Below are positions 28,807 through 38,284 of a DNA stretch of 64,000 nt, in pieces. Source of the DNA: an uncultured Clostridia bacterium (GTDB taxonomy: Bacteria > Bacillota > Clostridia > JAAYHZ01); assembly GCA_937894465.1 (NCBI GenBank), contig CALCRE010000293.1, positions 15,040 to 79,039 of the forward strand, written 5' to 3'. Under the pieces are notes generated by a model. The model did not search any database. It saw only the letters and a list, made by a program, of their open reading frames with translations, and was not told where the DNA came from. Positions within the stretch are counted from its first letter, which is position 1; each line of letters begins with the position of its first letter. The position numbers were made by a program, and so were the translations under genes.

Positions 28807-29943
28807 TTATTTTGTACCGAACAATCTGTCCCCCGCATCTCCCAAACCGGGAACAATGTAAGCATGATCGTTGAGGACTTCGTCTATTGCCGCACAGTAA
28901 ATGTCCACATCAGGATGATCCTTATTGATACGCTCAATGCCCGCCTTTGCTGCAATCAAGCACACTAATTTTATACTGGATATTCCCCTGTCCTTTAAGA
29001 AACCTATTGCTGCCGAGGCAGATCCCCCGGTGGCCAGCATGGGGTCTAGTACAACCATGTCACGTTCATTGGCATCCACCGGCAACTTACAGTAATATTC
29101 CACCGGTTCCAATGTTTGCGGATCCCTGTATAACCCGATATGACCTACTTTGGCCATGGGCAACAAACGTAACATTCCGTCCACCATTCCCAATCCCGCT
29201 CTGAGGATGGGAACAAATCCTAGTTTTTTACCGGCGATTACTTTTGAATGAGCGATTCCCATGGGTGTCTCTACATCAACATCCATTAATGGTAAATCCC
29301 TTGTCACCTCATAAGCCATTAACATGGCAATTTCACTTACCAATTCCCTGAATTCTTTCGTTCCTGTGTTCTTATCCCTTAATAAAGAGATCTTGTGTTG
29401 TATCAAAGGATGGTCAAATTCGAACACTCTTTGCATGGTCTGACAGCCTCCTGTTTTTGTTTGTTTTATTTCTTGATTAATATACCGCTTGTCCAATTCA
29501 TCAATCATTCCCACTCTTCTTTTATGGCGGGAATGCTCACTGTTATCAAAAGGGGTGTCCAGCCATGCGGAAACGATGCTCACAGCAGTTTCAGCATCCA
29601 TCAACCGTCCGCCTAATGTGATCACATTTGCATTGTTATGCTGTCCGCTCAACCTGCCCATATCCACGTTTGTACACAGTGCAGCACGAATACCGGGATA
29701 TTTATTTGCGGCAATCGAAACTCCGATGCCCGTTCCGCATAATAAAATGCCTGTATCGGCATCTTTTTTTATAATGGCTTTGCAAACCTTTTGAACATAA
29801 TCCGGATAATCCACAGATGATTGATCGTCAAAGGTCCCGAAATCCATTACTTCTATATTTCTTTTCTTTAAAAAATCTATGATGGGCTGTTTTAGAATAA
29901 AACCGCCGTGATCCGCTCCAATTGCTATTATCACTTTAAACAA
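28807..29943 (-). CDS. rpiB-upp: In-frame fusion: ribose-5-phosphate isomerase B + uracil phosphoribosyltransferase
   Basis: One 378-residue frame holding two complete enzymes. Residues 1-~155 are RpiB ([19 protein letters not shown] with Cys69, [23 protein letters not shown]). Residues 170-378 are Upp ([32 protein letters not shown] loop [10 protein letters not shown], terminal [12 protein letters not shown]). The linker is ~15 polar residues. The start is TTG 29943 with AAGGAG 5 nt upstream. Within the linker, AGGAGG sits 10 nt before ATG 29436, which would produce a free Upp of exactly the usual 209 residues, so both fused and free forms may be made. In Bacillus the two genes are near neighbours in the same order but separate. 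Confidence 0.9.
   Translation of the reverse strand: MFKVIIAIGADHGGFILKQPIIDFLKKRNIEVMDFGTFDDQSSVDYPDYVQKVCKAIIKKDADTGILLCGTGIGVSIAANKYPGIRAALCTNVDMGRLSGQHNNANVITLGGRLMDAETAVSIVSAWLDTPFDNSEHSRHKRRVGMIDELDKRYINQEIKQTKTGGCQTMQRVFEFDHPLIQHKISLLRDKNTGTKEFRELVSEIAMLMAYEVTRDLPLMDVDVETPMGIAHSKVIAGKKLGFVPILRAGLGMVDGMLRLLPMAKVGHIGLYRDPQTLEPVEYYCKLPVDANERDMVVLDPMLATGGSASAAIGFLKDRGISSIKLVCLIAAKAGIERINKDHPDVDIYCAAIDEVLNDHAYIVPGLGDAGDRLFGTK
29434..29452 (-). promoter_or_regulatory. Internal ribosome-binding site and start for upp inside the fused frame
   Basis: AGGAGG (29452-29447 on the minus strand) lies 10 nt before ATG 29436. Translation from it gives a 209-residue Upp, the canonical length, inside the open rpiB frame. 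Confidence 0.7.
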
Positions 29944-30018
29944 AGAACTCCTTCATATTTTTATATATTATATCACATCAAAATCTCACTGAAAATACCT
30001 TTGCCTTCAAAACGAGTT

Positions 30019-31056
30019 TTATACATCAACGATGTAATCGCCTGCCGCCTTTTTCAGCCGATTCATGATGGAAATGAATAATCCTTTACCCGAAAGATAC
30101 ATGCTGTAAATGACATCCGTATCGGTTTTATCAATCTCCCTCAACACTGAAAACAAATTTGCAGCAATTTGAGGCGGATTTGACAGACACCCTAAATCAA
30201 ATGTACATAAACCTTCAAACTCATGTGCACATTCATTCACAGTCAAAACACAAGCCTTCTCGTCGGTGTTACTCTTAACCATTCTTCGAATGTATTCCGA
30301 TGCCTTGTCAGTATCACCTCGTACAAGTATGATTTTTGCTTTTGGTGCATAATGTCGATACTTCATGCCGGGTGCCTTTGGAATGTCGTCTTTTACGCTT
30401 GAATCAGATGATTGCAGCACATCCCGGCTGATACAGGACAAATCCTCCCACGTAATGAATCCGGGCCTTAAAATGACTGCAGGCTTTACAGTAATGTCCA
30501 ACACAGTGGATTCAAGTCCGTATACTGAGCTTCCTTGGCATAAGATCACATCCACCCTTCCGTTTAAATCATCTATCACATGAGATGCTTCAGTTGTGCT
30601 GGGACGCCCGGATAAGTTGGCACTTGGTGCGGCAATTGGTACACCTGCTTCCCGAATCAGTGTTCTTGCCACTTGGTGAGAAGGGCAACGCAAACCTACT
30701 GTTTGAAGTCCGGCCGTGACTTGATCCGGTATGACAGGTTTTTTGTTCATGACCAAAGTCAAGGGGCCCGGCCAAAAATGATCCATATATAGCTTTGCAG
30801 ACGGATCCTCGATATAGGTGTACAAGGATGCCTGATCAGGATCAGATATATGGACAATCAACGGATTGTCAGAAGGACGACCTTTCGCTGAATATATTTT
30901 CTTTGCAGCATTCTCATCTAGTGCATTGCCACCTAATCCATATACGGTTTCGGTGGGGAAGGCCACCAACCCGCCGTTTTTTATGACATCAGCGGCATAT
31001 AGTATGGCGGGCAAATCCTTAACAGGATCCGTTATTTCAAAAATTTCAGTTTTCAT
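30019..31056 (-). CDS. sua5: Threonylcarbamoyl-AMP synthase, Sua5 type
   Basis: Makes threonylcarbamoyl-AMP for tRNA t6A modification. The N-terminal YrdC domain shows GGLVAFPTETVYGLG, SAKGRPSDNPLIVHI and PSANLSGRPSTT. The C-terminal Sua5 domain (about residues 235-345, starting after APGMKYRHYAPKAK) distinguishes it from short TsaC. The frame extends to 31095 inside prfA, but ATG 31056 sits 1 nt after the prfA stop and begins the family N terminus. prfA-sua5-rpiB synteny is conserved with Bacillus. Confidence 0.95.
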   Translation of the reverse strand: MKTEIFEITDPVKDLPAILYAADVIKNGGLVAFPTETVYGLGGNALDENAAKKIYSAKGRPSDNPLIVHISDPDQASLYTYIEDPSAKLYMDHFWPGPLTLVMNKKPVIPDQVTAGLQTVGLRCPSHQVARTLIREAGVPIAAPSANLSGRPSTTEASHVIDDLNGRVDVILCQGSSVYGLESTVLDITVKPAVILRPGFITWEDLSCISRDVLQSSDSSVKDDIPKAPGMKYRHYAPKAKIILVRGDTDKASEYIRRMVKSNTDEKACVLTVNECAHEFEGLCTFDLGCLSNPPQIAANLFSVLREIDKTDTDVIYSMYLSGKGLFISIMNRLKKAAGDYIVDV

Positions 31057-31057
31057 T

Positions 31058-32131
31058 TTAAAACCCGCTTTCAGCAAGCTTTTGAGTTTGGTCATATGTG
31101 ATTAAAGGTTCTGTTAATTGATCCAAATCACCTTCTAGAACATCATCCAGCTTGTAAACGGTCAATCCGATTCGATGATCCGTCACGCGCCCCTGAGGAT
31201 AATTGTAGGTACGGATTCTTTCGCTTCGATCTCCCGTTCCCACTTGACTTCTTCTGTTCTCAGCCACTTCTTTGTCTTGCTCGGATTGAGCCATCTCATT
31301 CAACTTGGATTTTAACACCCTTAACGCTTTGTCTTTATTCTTATGTTGTGAACGTTGATCCTGGCATGTCACCACAATTCCGGTGGGCAAGTGGGTAATT
31401 CTTATAGCGGAGGAGGTTTTGTTAATGTGCTGGCCACCGGCTCCGGATGCCCGATAGGTGTCGATCTGCAGGTCATTCGGATTGATATCCACTTCCACAT
31501 CCTCTACCTCCGGCATAACTGCAACCGTCACAGTGGAAGTATGAATTCTACCTCCGGACTCGGTCACAGGAATCCTTTGAACTCGGTGAACACCGCTTTC
31601 ATATTTCAATTTGGAATAAACCATTTTACCTTCCAATATGAATACCACTTCCTTGAACCCACCCAATTCATTTTCATTTGAATCGATCAAGTCCATTGAC
31701 CAACCGTTATTTTCAGCATACTTGCTATACATCCGGAAAAGGTCAGCGGCAAACAAAGCCGCTTCGTTTCCACCTGCACCGCCTCTAATCTCTATGATGA
31801 CGTTTTTATCATCATTAGGATCTTTAGGCAACATCAAAATCTTAAGCTCATTTTCAATCTTCTCTTTTAAGCCCTTGTTCTCATCTAACTCAGCTTGGGC
31901 CAATTCTCTTAATTCGGCATCCGGCCTGTCCTCCAAAACATCAAGGGCATCTTGAATACCTGCAAGAACATTCTTGTATTCATTATATTTTTCTACGATC
32001 GGTTCCATCTCCGACCGCTCCTTCATCAAACGTGTATAGCGGTCTTGATTGGAAAGCACCGACGGGTCGCTTAAAAGCTGGTCGATTTCTTCAAACCGGT
32101 TTAACACCGCATCAAATTTATCAAACATCAA
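31058..32131 (-). CDS. prfA: Peptide chain release factor 1
   Basis: Terminates translation at UAA and UAG. The catalytic GGQ loop is [18 protein letters not shown], and REGGAGG-type [20 protein letters not shown] and [19 protein letters not shown] are conserved; 357 aa is normal. The methyltransferase prmC that usually accompanies prfA is not adjacent here. It lies in the operon between AICAR transformylase and sua5. Confidence 0.97.
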   Translation of the reverse strand: MMFDKFDAVLNRFEEIDQLLSDPSVLSNQDRYTRLMKERSEMEPIVEKYNEYKNVLAGIQDALDVLEDRPDAELRELAQAELDENKGLKEKIENELKILMLPKDPNDDKNVIIEIRGGAGGNEAALFAADLFRMYSKYAENNGWSMDLIDSNENELGGFKEVVFILEGKMVYSKLKYESGVHRVQRIPVTESGGRIHTSTVTVAVMPEVEDVEVDINPNDLQIDTYRASGAGGQHINKTSSAIRITHLPTGIVVTCQDQRSQHKNKDKALRVLKSKLNEMAQSEQDKEVAENRRSQVGTGDRSERIRTYNYPQGRVTDHRIGLTVYKLDDVLEGDLDQLTEPLITYDQTQKLAESGF

Positions 32132-32144
32132 ACACCTCTTGTCA

Positions 32145-33311
32145 TCAATGGTGGAATAAACGGTTTCCGGTGAAAACCATCACCATTTGATACTCATTAC
32201 ATGCATCTATCACGATATCATCACGGATAGAGCCACCGGGTTGCGCAATATATTTTACACCGGATTTAGATGCTCTGTCTATATTATCTCTAAACGGGAA
32301 AAATGCATCCGAACCTAATGTCACATCCGTAAATCGGCTTAACCAATCTTGCTTTTCCTCATAAGACAACCGCTGAGGTACTTCTTCAAACATGGTCTCC
32401 CAATACTTGTTCTCTTCTTCCGTGATATGATCTCTTAGATACGTATCAATGGCATTGTCTTTGTCAGCCTTTTTCAATCCTGCTTTGAATTGTAAATTCA
32501 AAACAGCCGGGTGCTGCCTTAATAACCAAAAATCCGCTTTGTCTCCGGCAAGTCTGGTACAATGAATACGAGCCTGTTGCCCTGCGCCGTTTCCGATTAC
32601 TTGACCGTCATAAACATAACAAACGGAATTGGACTGGGTATATTTTAACGTAATCAAGGCCAGGATCATATCCCGCATAGCCGATTCCGGCAAATCCTTG
32701 TTTTGTGTTACAATATTGGTCAAGTCCTTTTTTCCGGTTATATAATCATTTCTTTTTTGCTCGAAGGTTATACCAAAAATTTGCTTTTTTTCCATTTGAA
32801 CCGGTACATAAGTAGAATCCACTTGTATGATATTGTAGCTTCCCTTCCTTTTGGACTTTAAAATTTCCAAAGCTTTAGCCGAATAGGAAGGTGCAATGAT
32901 TCCGTCCGATACTTCGTGTTCCAGCAGCTTTGCAGCAGATTCATCCACCTCATCGCTGAACGCGGCAAAGTCACCGTACGAGGCGACACGATCTGCTCCT
33001 CTTGCTCTTGCATAGGCACATGCCACAGGTGACAGTTCCGTGTCAGGGTCAATGTGATATGCCTTTTTCATGGATTCGCTCAACGGCAACCCCAAAGCTG
33101 CTCCAGCCGGGCTGACATGCTTAAAGGAAGCTGCTGCCGGAAGCCCTAATGATTGTTTCAATTCCTTCACCAATTGCCATGCATTCAATGCATCCATAAA
33201 ATTAATATATCCCGGGTTCCCGTTTAATATCGTTAAAGGTATTTCCTGATCTTCGCAGTATAGTGTTGCAGGTTTTTGATGGGGATTACAACCGTATTTC
33301 AATTTAAACAT
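32145..33311 (-). CDS. Stand-alone AICAR transformylase (phosphoribosylaminoimidazolecarboxamide formyltransferase)
   Basis: Transfers a formyl group from 10-formyl-THF to AICAR in purine synthesis. The sequence matches the AICARFT domain of PurH ([21 protein letters not shown], the [13 protein letters not shown] catalytic region, [31 protein letters not shown]) but has no N-terminal IMP cyclohydrolase (MGS-like) domain; 388 residues versus ~510 for bifunctional PurH. Such stand-alone proteins are known in some clostridia and archaea. IMP cyclohydrolase must be encoded elsewhere. First gene of a long operon with a strong promoter and palindrome; a consumer of the formyl-THF made by fhs. Confidence 0.92.
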   Translation of the reverse strand: MFKLKYGCNPHQKPATLYCEDQEIPLTILNGNPGYINFMDALNAWQLVKELKQSLGLPAAASFKHVSPAGAALGLPLSESMKKAYHIDPDTELSPVACAYARARGADRVASYGDFAAFSDEVDESAAKLLEHEVSDGIIAPSYSAKALEILKSKRKGSYNIIQVDSTYVPVQMEKKQIFGITFEQKRNDYITGKKDLTNIVTQNKDLPESAMRDMILALITLKYTQSNSVCYVYDGQVIGNGAGQQARIHCTRLAGDKADFWLLRQHPAVLNLQFKAGLKKADKDNAIDTYLRDHITEEENKYWETMFEEVPQRLSYEEKQDWLSRFTDVTLGSDAFFPFRDNIDRASKSGVKYIAQPGGSIRDDIVIDACNEYQMVMVFTGNRLFHH

Positions 33312-33333
33312 TGCTATTCCTCCCTAATATAGA

Positions 33334-33380
33334 TGTTAACTATTTAACATTATTATATACACAAACCAATTGCCTTGCAA
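33334..33380 (-). promoter_or_regulatory. Promoter of the AICAR transformylase-cca operon with Rex-like operator
   Basis: TTGCAA (33380-33375), 17-nt spacer, TATAAT (33357-33352) on the minus strand. Immediately downstream, spanning the likely transcript start, is a perfect 18-bp palindrome (33333-33350) with half-site TGTTAA, a 4-nt centre and TTAACA, matching the core of the Rex consensus TTGTTAA-N4-TTAACAA in 6 of 7 positions per half. Confidence 0.6.
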
Positions 33381-33585
33381 TGATAAAAGGTCGTATGGAT
33401 AAAATCAACTTATAGAAAATATCCTTAACAGCAACATTGACTAGACCTCCTTGCTTACCCGTCCGTTGTCCCATCATTTTCCGCTGCTACTGAAAAACAA
33501 GCTGAAAACAAAGAGTCTCTTATCGCCAAGCTTACGCAATCAATGAATAATCAAAAATTCCAAACATTGAATGACAACAGATCCG

Positions 33586-34155
33586 TTATACCTTGAATGT
33601 CCACAAGTGTTCATTAGAAGTGGATATACCGTATGCCCCGTTCTTTAAAGCCGTATCCGCATCAGTCACGGTGTTTATCATCCCTCCGGCTATGACCGGA
33701 GTTCTTACCTTGTTGCAAAAGTCACCGGTAACTTGATGCATGATTCCGGGCATGATTTCTACAATAGTGGGTTTGGTGGATTCAATGACAGAAATAGCGG
33801 TGTCCACAGACAAACTGTCAATCAAAAAAAAGCGTTGAATACCGCAATACCCTTTGGAAACGGCATATCGAATGGGTTGACTGCGGGTACTGATGATACC
33901 GTCAGCACCATGCTTTAAAAACAGATAGTCCACTGCGCTGTTGTTAGATCCTAAACCGTCTATAAAATCAAAATGAACAGCACATACCTTACCCATCTTT
34001 TTTGCAAACAATATACTCTTCTCCATTTCAAAAAGCGATGTTTTCAAAAGAAAGATCACTGTAGCTTCCGAGTGTACGGCTTTATACAATTGGCGGTCAT
34101 TTCGCACAGCGGCGATCACCGGATTTTTCTTCAAAGAATAAAGTATACTGTCCAT
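33586..34155 (-). CDS. glpP: Glycerol uptake operon antiterminator GlpP family protein
   Basis: RNA-binding antiterminator with a TIM-barrel fold; in Bacillus, with glycerol-3-phosphate bound it lets glp transcripts read past a leader terminator. Matching blocks are NPVIAAVRND, KMGKVCAVHFDFIDGLGS, ADGIISTRS, IQRFFLIDSLS, IVEIMPGIM and TPVIAGGMI. The frame opens with a TTG at 34173, but ATG 34155 begins the family N terminus and gives 189 residues. No Shine-Dalgarno is visible before either; a TATAAT lies 6 nt upstream of ATG 34155, so the mRNA may be leaderless. No glpF, glpK or glpD gene is in the window. Confidence 0.88.
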   Translation of the reverse strand: MDSILYSLKKNPVIAAVRNDRQLYKAVHSEATVIFLLKTSLFEMEKSILFAKKMGKVCAVHFDFIDGLGSNNSAVDYLFLKHGADGIISTRSQPIRYAVSKGYCGIQRFFLIDSLSVDTAISVIESTKPTIVEIMPGIMHQVTGDFCNKVRTPVIAGGMINTVTDADTALKNGAYGISTSNEHLWTFKV

Positions 34156-34161
34156 ATCAAG

Positions 34162-34170
34162 ATTATACCA
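34162..34170 (-). promoter_or_regulatory. Extended -10 promoter directly before glpP (leaderless start candidate)
   Basis: TGGTATAAT on the minus strand (hexamer 34167-34162) is an extended -10 element. No -35-like hexamer lies 16-18 nt upstream. Six bases separate it from ATG 34155, so transcription would start at or beside the start codon. Confidence 0.45.
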
Positions 34171-34250
34171 CAACGCGTGTTTTATATTATTAAGTGATCC
34201 ATTACAAAATCAATGTAATTTTATACTATAATTTTATACTTTACAAGTGC

Positions 34251-34279
34251 TTTACACTGCTAAAGAAGGGTGCTACAAT
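34251..34279 (+). promoter_or_regulatory. Promoter of the lipid kinase gene
   Basis: TTTACA (34251-34256), 17-nt spacer, TACAAT (34274-34279) with the extended TG (TGCTACAAT). It lies 35 nt before the kinase ATG. Confidence 0.7.
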
Positions 34280-34313
34280 GTTAGAATGATTTGTTGCAAA
34301 GGATTTTAACTTC

Positions 34314-35204
34314 ATGAGACATATTTTTATTGTGAACCCCGTTGCCGGAAAAGGTAAGACCCTTAGTGTGATCCCGGAGATTAAAGAGTACTTTAAGGAC
34401 AAGCCTGAAGAATCGTATGAAATATTGATAACCGAAAGAAAGGGACATGGCACCGAGCTTGCCCGAAAAGCCACCGCTTCCGGAAACGGTAGAATTTATT
34501 CCGTGGGTGGTGACGGAACTTTAAATGAAGTTTTAAACGGTATGATCCATTCGGATTACTGCCTGGGCCTTTTTGCCAAGGGCTCCGGAAATGACTTTAT
34601 AAGAACTTTATGTCCGAATCAAAAACCGGATATGTCAGTGGAGCAAATCGTGCAAGGAACTCCAAAAATAATCGATTGCGCTAAAGCCAATGACACATAT
34701 TTCATCAATGTGGCATCGGTTGGCTTTGATGCTGAAGTTGCTGACAATACAAAGATCTTTAAAAAAATACCTCTGGTGAAAGGCAGTCTATCTTATTTAT
34801 TCAGTCTCTTTTACACCTTAGTGAATATGAAGCCCTATACCATCCGGTACAAAATGAATGACATGCAAGACTCCTCCAATTATTTATTGATTGCCTTCTG
34901 CAACGGCAAATATTATGGAGGAGGATTTCTCCCTGCTCCTAAAGCGGATCTAAGTGATGGTCTTTTGGATATATGCCGTGTCAAACATACAAAAAGACGG
35001 GTTATTTTTAAATGTTTTCCTAAGCTTCGTGACGGAACCCACGACACATTGGATGTTGTCACAATAGAAAAAACCAAAAGTATTCATATTCAGTCGGAGC
35101 AAGAATTATGTTTGAATATTGATGGAGAGATCTCAAAGACCAAAGACCTTCAAATTGAGATTATCCCCGAAACCGTGAAGATTTTAGTTCCAAAAACGCT
35201 TTAA
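34314..35204 (+). CDS. Diacylglycerol kinase family lipid kinase (DgkB/YegS/BmrU type)
   Basis: Phosphorylates diacylglycerol or a related lipid, returning it to phospholipid synthesis. The catalytic N-terminal domain has VNPVAGKGK, the GGDGTLNEVLNG nucleotide-binding motif and GSGNDFIRTL. The C-terminal beta-sandwich has NVASVGFDAEVAD and GGGFLPAPKADLSDGLLDI. The length of 296 aa is normal. It is convergent with the DUF2207 gene and their ends overlap by 4 nt. Confidence 0.92.
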   Translation: MRHIFIVNPVAGKGKTLSVIPEIKEYFKDKPEESYEILITERKGHGTELARKATASGNGRIYSVGGDGTLNEVLNGMIHSDYCLGLFAKGSGNDFIRTLCPNQKPDMSVEQIVQGTPKIIDCAKANDTYFINVASVGFDAEVADNTKIFKKIPLVKGSLSYLFSLFYTLVNMKPYTIRYKMNDMQDSSNYLLIAFCNGKYYGGGFLPAPKADLSDGLLDICRVKHTKRRVIFKCFPKLRDGTHDTLDVVTIEKTKSIHIQSEQELCLNIDGEISKTKDLQIEIIPETVKILVPKTL

Positions 35205-36970
35205 TCCCGATTGAGAATGTTACAAATTGTATCCATCCATTCTTTGACTTGATCTACATGAACCTGGCGGTCGACGACGGTTTGATCTTGTCTATTCATC
35301 CAAGCAGGTATGTTTAATTTTCTTCCGTATAACCTTTTAAAGAGATTTTCCATATCCGCTGTTACGACAGTATAGGGTAAGAACTCAAAAAAGTTCTTGA
35401 TGATATTCGAATTTTCTTGGATATTGTCATCATAAACATTCAACAAATAGTTTTTAAAAGCAATGATGTCCTCATAAGCTTTCTTCCCCTTTTCGGTTCT
35501 TCGCACCATCAAGGACGAGAAAACGGTGATTAATATACCGGATAGCATCATGGAAAAATACTCAGTCATATACAATGAATCGTTGTTATATACCAACAAC
35601 AAAAAGAATACAAACATACACACACCTAATGTCATTTGTAACCAATGTCCCGACGTTAGATTCTTCAAACGATGCGACTTGATTTTCCGAACAATTGCGT
35701 TAATGCTTTGAGACAACATAAAAAAGAACAAAGAACAAAACAACGCCAATGTCAAGGAAATGCCGCTTTGTCCGGTGTACACATAAAAGGTCTTGAAAGT
35801 GATATATATAAAAGGAATACTTGCAGTAAAGCGAATCATTTCACGTAGCAGCGTTATTTTTGGGGGAAACATACATTCCCGCGGTTGACTGTAAAATTGA
35901 TAAATATCCTCATCAATTTTACTCTTCTTACGTTTTAAAATTCTATGCAACCCACCGATGCTTACATATTCCTTTTCGGAAAAGATCTCGTTATACAAAC
36001 TCTTTTCGTAAGACTTTGCATCAACATCCATTTCATCCTTTTTAACAATTCGAATAGATTCTCTTTTATTGGCTCTGTCAAGCAAATGGAACTCCACCTT
36101 GCCTTTATTTGCCCAATGAATAATGTTAGCAAACACATCTTGCAGAATGACTTCACCATCAAGTACATAAGCAGCTTCGCACGGTGGTTCGGACATTAAT
36201 GCATCAGGATCTTCCCGATGTTGTTGTATTGAATTGTTGTCGAAAATAAAGCATACCAAACAACTGAATAATAATAAGATGATCACTGTTATATTCGCAA
36301 TAATAGTAAGGGATTCGAACACGTTAGTATTCTTTTTAGTTTGTATAAAATACCCTTCCGGTAAATCTAAAAGTATATTCAACTCTCTCCCGGCTAGTTG
36401 CTCTTCCGTAACTTCCACGGTGATCGTGTTTCCTTCAATCAAAGCGGGAATATAAACCGGATCCCCCTGCCCTCCTAAATTCACAGACAGATAATTGCTG
36501 TTAAAATACTTTGGTAATGTAATTTGAATTTTAGCATTTAACACTTTGCCATATGATTCATCAGGTACGAGGTTCAGATAAAAACGATCTTTGTCTACAT
36601 AAGGATCCGCTCCCATGGAAAGCGTGTACAGATAACTGTAATTTCGTTCTCCGGCCACTAAAATATCATTTTCACCAAAAATAGCGGTAACTTTATCCGG
36701 ATTTTTTTTCAATTCAAACTCGGTATTTAAGCATTCAAATAATTCTAAAGACGCTTTTTCCTTATGCGTCTTTAGCGAAATGACCCGTTTATACCTCGGA
36801 GAAGGTTGTAAAAAATTAACACTTGCTTTTTCGTAAATATCATATGTATTGTTTTCCTTAACAGTTACCTTTACACTAAAGTCAGTAATTATGAATGGTT
36901 CTTGCGCTAAAACTTTATTACCGTGTAAAGTAGAAATAAAAACAATGATGAATAGTATAATTTTTTTCAC
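35201..36970 (-). CDS. DUF2207 domain-containing membrane protein
   Basis: A 589-residue envelope protein. A cleavable-type signal peptide (residues 1-~22, ending near VLA) precedes an extracellular beta-rich DUF2207 region (about 25-210). Next come a TM helix at ~222-245, a cytosolic segment, a cluster of three to four TM helices at about 385-490, and a cytosolic C terminus. Starts with GTG preceded by AGGTGG. The function of the family is unknown. It follows rlmH closely (19 nt) on the same strand, so it is probably the last gene of the wal-murA transcription unit. Confidence 0.82.
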   Translation of the reverse strand: MKKIILFIIVFISTLHGNKVLAQEPFIITDFSVKVTVKENNTYDIYEKASVNFLQPSPRYKRVISLKTHKEKASLELFECLNTEFELKKNPDKVTAIFGENDILVAGERNYSYLYTLSMGADPYVDKDRFYLNLVPDESYGKVLNAKIQITLPKYFNSNYLSVNLGGQGDPVYIPALIEGNTITVEVTEEQLAGRELNILLDLPEGYFIQTKKNTNVFESLTIIANITVIILLLFSCLVCFIFDNNSIQQHREDPDALMSEPPCEAAYVLDGEVILQDVFANIIHWANKGKVEFHLLDRANKRESIRIVKKDEMDVDAKSYEKSLYNEIFSEKEYVSIGGLHRILKRKKSKIDEDIYQFYSQPRECMFPPKITLLREMIRFTASIPFIYITFKTFYVYTGQSGISLTLALFCSLFFFMLSQSINAIVRKIKSHRLKNLTSGHWLQMTLGVCMFVFFLLLVYNNDSLYMTEYFSMMLSGILITVFSSLMVRRTEKGKKAYEDIIAFKNYLLNVYDDNIQENSNIIKNFFEFLPYTVVTADMENLFKRLYGRKLNIPAWMNRQDQTVVDRQVHVDQVKEWMDTICNILNRD

Positions 36971-36989
36971 TTTACCACCTGTTCTTCGG

Positions 36990-37472
36990 TTATTTATGAT
37001 AAGTCCTGTTGTTGATTATACTAAATGCCCTATATACTTGCTCTAAAAGTATGACCCTGGTCATATTATGTGTAAATGTCATAGAGGACAAGGACAAGCG
37101 TAAGTGAGCCTTGTTTCTGACCTCTTGTGACACCCCTAACGATCCTCCGATGGCAAATGTCAAGTGCGACTGTCCGGATACCATTAAAGACTTGATCGTT
37201 TCGGAAAATTCAACCGAATCCATGTCTTTTCCCTTTACATCCAACAAAATGAAATATGTGTCCTTCTTCATTCCGGCCAGAAGCTTTTCCCCTTCCTTGC
37301 GGAGAATCTCAATGCATTCTTTTTCCGATGCATGGTCGGGAATAGGTGCATCCGGGATTTCTACGACATCAACTTTTCCAAAAGCCGATAACCTTTTCAA
37401 GTACTCCTTTTGGGCCGCTTTAAAATATCCATCTTTCATTTTCCCGACACATAGAATTTCAATTCTTATCAT
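36990..37472 (-). CDS. rlmH: 23S rRNA (pseudouridine-1915-N3)-methyltransferase RlmH
   Basis: SPOUT-fold methyltransferase modifying helix 69 of 23S rRNA. Conserved IEILCVGKMKDGYFKAA, FAIGGSLGVSQEV and SLSSMTFTHNMTRVILLEQVYRA are the family core; 160 residues is normal. The start codon overlaps the walJ stop by 1 nt (TAATG). rlmH near walJ is a conserved Firmicutes arrangement. Confidence 0.96.
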   Translation of the reverse strand: MIRIEILCVGKMKDGYFKAAQKEYLKRLSAFGKVDVVEIPDAPIPDHASEKECIEILRKEGEKLLAGMKKDTYFILLDVKGKDMDSVEFSETIKSLMVSGQSHLTFAIGGSLGVSQEVRNKAHLRLSLSSMTFTHNMTRVILLEQVYRAFSIINNRTYHK

Positions 37473-38263
37473 TACAAGTCGTACAAGGTTCCTACCGCAT
37501 ACCGATCCGCTACTTCGACGGTTGCATCCCTACCAGGTAAAATCCCTTCCTTTTTCATTTCGTTAACAGCTGTAATATAGGCTAATTCTTTAAAATTATT
37601 TTTTTCACTTAAGTGCCCCAACACCACACGGGTTACTCCGGTCTTTACCATATATGCAACTGTTTTAGCAGCTACTTCATTGCATAAATGACCTTTGTCC
37701 CCTAAAATCCGATTTTTCAGCTTCTGCGGATAGGATCCGATCTTCAGCATTTCAATATCATGATTGGACTCAAGGAATAATAAATCACTTTTTTCAAACC
37801 ATTTTAACAAAGCTCTAGTCATTTTGCCGATATCCGTAGCCACCACGGTCTTTTTATCTTCCGCCAAAAGGCAATAACCCACCGGATCATTTGCATCATG
37901 AGGTGTACGATATGGTTGTATGCATAAATCATCAATTTCAAAAGGTTTGTCCGCTTCAATACACACCATGTTTTTCTCGTCGATTTCACCGAGCACCGGC
38001 ATGCATCCCTTCCAAGTTCCCTCGGTGGCATATATGGGAATATCCAATGTCCTGGACAAGATTCCCGCTCCTCTGACGTGGTCGTTATGTTCGTGGGTCA
38101 GCAAAATACCTTTTAGCTGATCCGGCTTTTGATCGATTTGCTCCAATGCATTAAAAATCGCTTTTCTGCTTAAACCGGCATCAATCAGTATTTTTGTTTG
38201 CTCCGTTCCAAAAAAGAGGCAATTACCACTGCTTCCGCTAAACAAACTACAAAATTTGACCAC
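37472..38263 (-). CDS. walJ: MBL-fold metallohydrolase WalJ/YycJ
   Basis: Metallo-beta-lactamase-fold protein of the YycJ group, a putative exonuclease associated with the Wal locus. The metal motif THEHNDHVRG, the later AtDIGKMTRAL and ESNHDIEML and the C-terminal VVLGHLSEKNN are intact; 263 aa. It begins with GTG after AAGGAG. It lies downstream of murA rather than directly after yycI. Confidence 0.93.
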   Translation of the reverse strand: MVKFCSLFSGSSGNCLFFGTEQTKILIDAGLSRKAIFNALEQIDQKPDQLKGILLTHEHNDHVRGAGILSRTLDIPIYATEGTWKGCMPVLGEIDEKNMVCIEADKPFEIDDLCIQPYRTPHDANDPVGYCLLAEDKKTVVATDIGKMTRALLKWFEKSDLLFLESNHDIEMLKIGSYPQKLKNRILGDKGHLCNEVAAKTVAYMVKTGVTRVVLGHLSEKNNFKELAYITAVNEMKKEGILPGRDATVEVADRYAVGTLYDL

Positions 38264-38284
38264 TTATTCTCCTTCTATCGCTTA

